42,728 nucleotides of DNA from positions 1 through 42,728 of IMG/VR virus record IMGVR_UViG_3300025849_002975; one strand, given 5' to 3'. Below, piece after piece: positions 41,020 to 42,728 of this stretch (the stretch's first letter is position 1; the number at the start of each line of letters is the position of its first letter). The notes under the pieces were generated by a model. The model ran no database searches, was not told where the DNA came from, and saw only the letters and a list, made by a program, of their open reading frames with translations. A program made the position numbers and the translations under genes. Origin of the DNA: a virus.

Positions 41020-41048
41020 AGTATACTTTCATTTAATCACTTTGTCAA
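41020..41048 (-). promoter_or_regulatory. sigma70-type early promoter (TTGACA-17-TATACT)
   Basis: Minus-strand TTGACA (41048-41043) and TATACT (41025-41020) are 17 bp apart. The predicted transcript start falls on or near the A of the ATG at 41013, which would make the mRNA leaderless for that start. It overlaps the end of the previous gene (41029). Confidence 0.85.
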
Positions 41049-41547
41049 GGCCATATTTTGTCCAATCCGTAAATTTATCACGGTTCATCAAATCATGCAG
41101 GCTATGGCACCAAACTCCTGGATTTGTAGCTTTAAAGTCTTTATCATCAATCTTAATCATTGTGTTATAGTTCCACAGTTTAGCATAAGGAACTGGCACA
41201 CGAAGTTGCGGAATAAAGTTTTCATATTCAGTAAGACCGCTCTCAAGAAAATCTTCTGCTAGATTAATTGGAATATCTAAACTGCATAGTTTGCCGGCAG
41301 TTAAAAATGCCTTAACCATACGTTCCCATGTTTCCCACTCATCATTCTTTACAGGATTAAAAGAATGATTAGCACCAAAGAAGATGTGTTCGCATTGTTC
41401 TTCATCGTAATGCTTTTGTATTACATCACATGGTTGTGTACCTGTAACAAATAATGTTTTCATTCCATATGCAGGAGTCTTTTCAACTTCTACGCCTGTA
41501 AAGAATATCGGAGTATCGCTTACGCCACTATCATAATTACGTTTCAT
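41029..41547 (-). CDS. conserved unknown protein between dpdA-like and queD-like genes
   Basis: The 172-residue protein is not recognised. It has strands and turns (TPIFFTGVEVEKTPAYGMKTLFVTG), then HIFFGANHSFNP, LTAGKLCSLDIPINLAEDFLES and FIPQLRVPVPYAKLWNYNTMIKIDDKDFKATNPGVWCHSLHDLM. The density of turns, H, W, C and aromatic residues looks like an enzyme rather than a structural part, but no known motif is present. It is coupled to the YdcH-like and TGT-like genes by a 4-bp overlap, so a role in the 7-deazaguanine DNA modification is a reasonable hypothesis. Confidence 0.65.
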   Translation of the reverse strand: MKRNYDSGVSDTPIFFTGVEVEKTPAYGMKTLFVTGTQPCDVIQKHYDEEQCEHIFFGANHSFNPVKNDEWETWERMVKAFLTAGKLCSLDIPINLAEDFLESGLTEYENFIPQLRVPVPYAKLWNYNTMIKIDDKDFKATNPGVWCHSLHDLMNRDKFTDWTKYGLDKVIK

Positions 41548-41753
41548 TCTAAGCCTTTTTGTATTAAGTAAGAGTTAATTCGGTGCATTTCGTCTTTAAG
41601 ATAAAGTTTCATAGTTTTCATTCTGCGTACTTCTTCAGTTAATGTCATATTACTATACTTGGTTTCAAGCTCATCGTCAAGCTCTTTATGTTTCCGTTTT
41701 AGCTCGTCGTAATGGGCCCGAAGTTTATCTTCAATATTATCATAATTGCTCAT
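41544..41753 (-). CDS. small coiled-coil protein resembling YdcH/DUF465
   Basis: From the ATG at 41753 (MSNYDNIEDKLRAHYDELKRKHKELDDELETKYSNMTLTEEVRRMKTMKLYLKDEMHRINSYL) the protein has 69 residues. The pattern H-x-E-L-D-x-E-(I/L), then (R/K)-(L/M)-K-x-x-K-L-x-L-K-D-E-(I/M) matches small YdcH-type helical-hairpin proteins. The family function is unknown. It overlaps the end of the TGT-like gene by 14 bp and the following gene by 4 bp. Confidence 0.6.
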   Translation of the reverse strand: MSNYDNIEDKLRAHYDELKRKHKELDDELETKYSNMTLTEEVRRMKTMKLYLKDEMHRINSYLIQKGLE

Positions 41754-42728
41754 CCTCAAGTTCCTCCAACTTAGATTCATCCAATACATCTTCTTCTACA
41801 ATAGTTTCTTCTACATCAAACAGTGCGTTAAAATGCGTACTAGCATTTACAGTCTTTTTACCAATGGCACCCCGTGTACCAGGTATAGCCATCCAAAACT
41901 TTGAATACTTTTCAATTAGTTCTAATGACTGTTCTTTTGTAGGTGCTGAGAAAATTTCTTCCACAACATCTCTAAATAAAATCCTGTCAAATTGCTCTTG
42001 TACAAGCATTTTTGGAATGACTCCGTTGTCATACTGTCTGTTCGCTTCTTGAACTGCATTAATGTGACTCCACACGTTATGACCCATTTGGATCGCATAT
42101 GAAAAACTATCCCACGATGTTTTTCCTTCTTTGCCTATTTTATTTAGGTCACCTGGTTTATAGATACAAATATCTTTTACAAGCATACCATCTGTTACAG
42201 GCGAATTTTCAAAGTTTTTAAATATTTTGTCTTGCAATACAGCATCTTTAAATGTGCGTGTATCAGTTGCATATTTCTTATCATCAACACTTGGTACCAT
42301 TCTATAAGTCCACTTACCTCTATCAGGAGTTTCATTTTGAATGTATACTTGTCCGTTAGCAGTTGCTAAGAAAGGACTTGCACAATCAAATGTAAGCATC
42401 ATATTAGGGTTATAGTACTTGCGTATACCACGTTGTATATCAGTTAATAATGTAGCCCACTCTAATTTAGATGTGCCTAAGAAGTGCATTACATCGTGTA
42501 CACCTTGTTGTAGTAGGTTATCATAATGCAATGTAACTATGCGTTTAAGAACCAAATGCACATCGCACATGTTCTGTCCACCCATACTCCAACCGTTAAA
42601 ATGATTGTCAGGATACTTAACTGGATCACAATAATCTTTCATTTGCTCATACCAGTCATCAGCGTCTGTGTGATTCTCACCTTGTAATACGTTTAAGAAT
42701 TTACAAGCACCTGTTCTGTGTTTCATCC
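41740..42728 (-). CDS. dpdA: TGT-family DNA transglycosylase, DpdA-like (5' end cut by window edge)
   Basis: The visible 329 residues align with the second half of tRNA-guanine transglycosylases. FLNVLQGENH corresponds to the F-G-I-I-Q-G strand, FNGWSMGGQN to F-D-G-(Y/W)-A-V-G-G-L, VMHFLGTSKLEW to Y-L-M-G-V-G, and LTFDCASPFLATANGQVYI to M-F-D-C-V-x-P-T-R-x-A-R-N-G, where D114 would be the nucleophile. SYAIQMGHNVWSHINAV matches the C-terminal helix pair. The tRNA-enzyme zinc motif C-x-C-x-x-C is absent, which favours the phage DpdA branch that puts 7-deazaguanines into DNA. The upstream part, including the first catalytic Asp, lies outside the window. Confidence 0.82.
   Translation of the reverse strand, partial: MKHRTGACKFLNVLQGENHTDADDWYEQMKDYCDPVKYPDNHFNGWSMGGQNMCDVHLVLKRIVTLHYDNLLQQGVHDVMHFLGTSKLEWATLLTDIQRGIRKYYNPNMMLTFDCASPFLATANGQVYIQNETPDRGKWTYRMVPSVDDKKYATDTRTFKDAVLQDKIFKNFENSPVTDGMLVKDICIYKPGDLNKIGKEGKTSWDSFSYAIQMGHNVWSHINAVQEANRQYDNGVIPKMLVQEQFDRILFRDVVEEIFSAPTKEQSLELIEKYSKFWMAIPGTRGAIGKKTVNASTHFNALFDVEETIVEEDVLDESKLEELEDEQL

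Noticed and set aside
1-42728. tRNA genes, CRISPR arrays, insertion sequences, integrase or attachment sites
   Set aside because: I saw no cloverleaf with CCA-type end, no regularly spaced repeats, no transposase or integrase motifs, and no room between genes for them.

Overview
This window looks like about 43 kb of a marine T4-like myovirus genome. It is AT-rich, roughly one third GC by eye. The phage assignment rests on four things. Genes are packed end to end with 1-30 bp overlaps and no gap over 100 bp. T4-type late promoter boxes (TATAAATA and close variants) sit directly upstream of virion genes. There is a run of small conserved phage early proteins. The set of FolE, QueE, T4 Rnh-like 5'-3' nuclease, 2OG-Fe(II) oxygenase, phosphoribosyltransferase and RRGT-type tail protein is familiar from cyanophages and pelagiphages. 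A SAR11 or other marine alphaproteobacterial host is plausible, but the host cannot be fixed from sequence alone.

Layout. (1) 1-2521 (+): two late virion/tail proteins. (2) 2529-10143 (+): a consensus sigma70-type promoter, then two pairs of paralogous GT-A-like glycosyltransferases, two tandem radical-SAM paralogues, a hypothetical protein and an SGNH esterase. (3) 18388-10117 (-): a ten-gene, near gapless operon coding for a GT, a SPASM-like Cys protein, a radical SAM, a DegT aminotransferase, a QueC-like PP-loop enzyme, two nitroreductases, another radical SAM, a NodU/CmcH carbamoyltransferase and a methyltransferase. It resembles a small biosynthetic cluster for a surface sugar or small molecule. 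(4) 18437-21219 (+): late promoter, Asp/Asn beta-hydroxylase-like protein, GNAT-like protein, small membrane protein, a minimal ANL (AMP-binding) protein and a P-loop sulfotransferase-like protein. A methyltransferase (21933-21208, -) converges on them. (5) 22022-27279 (+): TctA and TctC (tripartite tricarboxylate transporter, no TctB seen), an alpha/beta hydrolase, a second ANL enzyme and a radical SAM. (6) 29680-27266 (-): late structural block with a tail-fibre-like protein. (7) 42728-29718 (-): early block with a vWA metallopeptidase/MoxR AAA pair, the Rnh-like nuclease, QueE, FolE, a QueD-like protein, a GT-B glycosyltransferase and, at the window edge, a TGT-family protein best read as phage DpdA.

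How it fits together. The early block carries FolE, a QueD-like enzyme and QueE, which lead toward 7-deazaguanine precursors. It also carries a DpdA-like transglycosylase that would insert the base into phage DNA, suggesting 7-deazaguanine DNA modification. A QueC candidate lies outside this block at 14659-15390. Five strong TTGACA-N17-TATAAT/TATACT-type promoters and a slightly weaker sixth (TTGACC-N17-TATTAT) drive early genes; T4-like late boxes drive virion genes. The middle 25 kb is an accessory region of carbohydrate, acyl-activation, radical-SAM and transport genes. The least familiar parts are the TctA-TctC-hydrolase-ANL-radical SAM operon and the ten-gene minus-strand biosynthetic operon. 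Functions are assigned from motifs read by eye; no database search was run.
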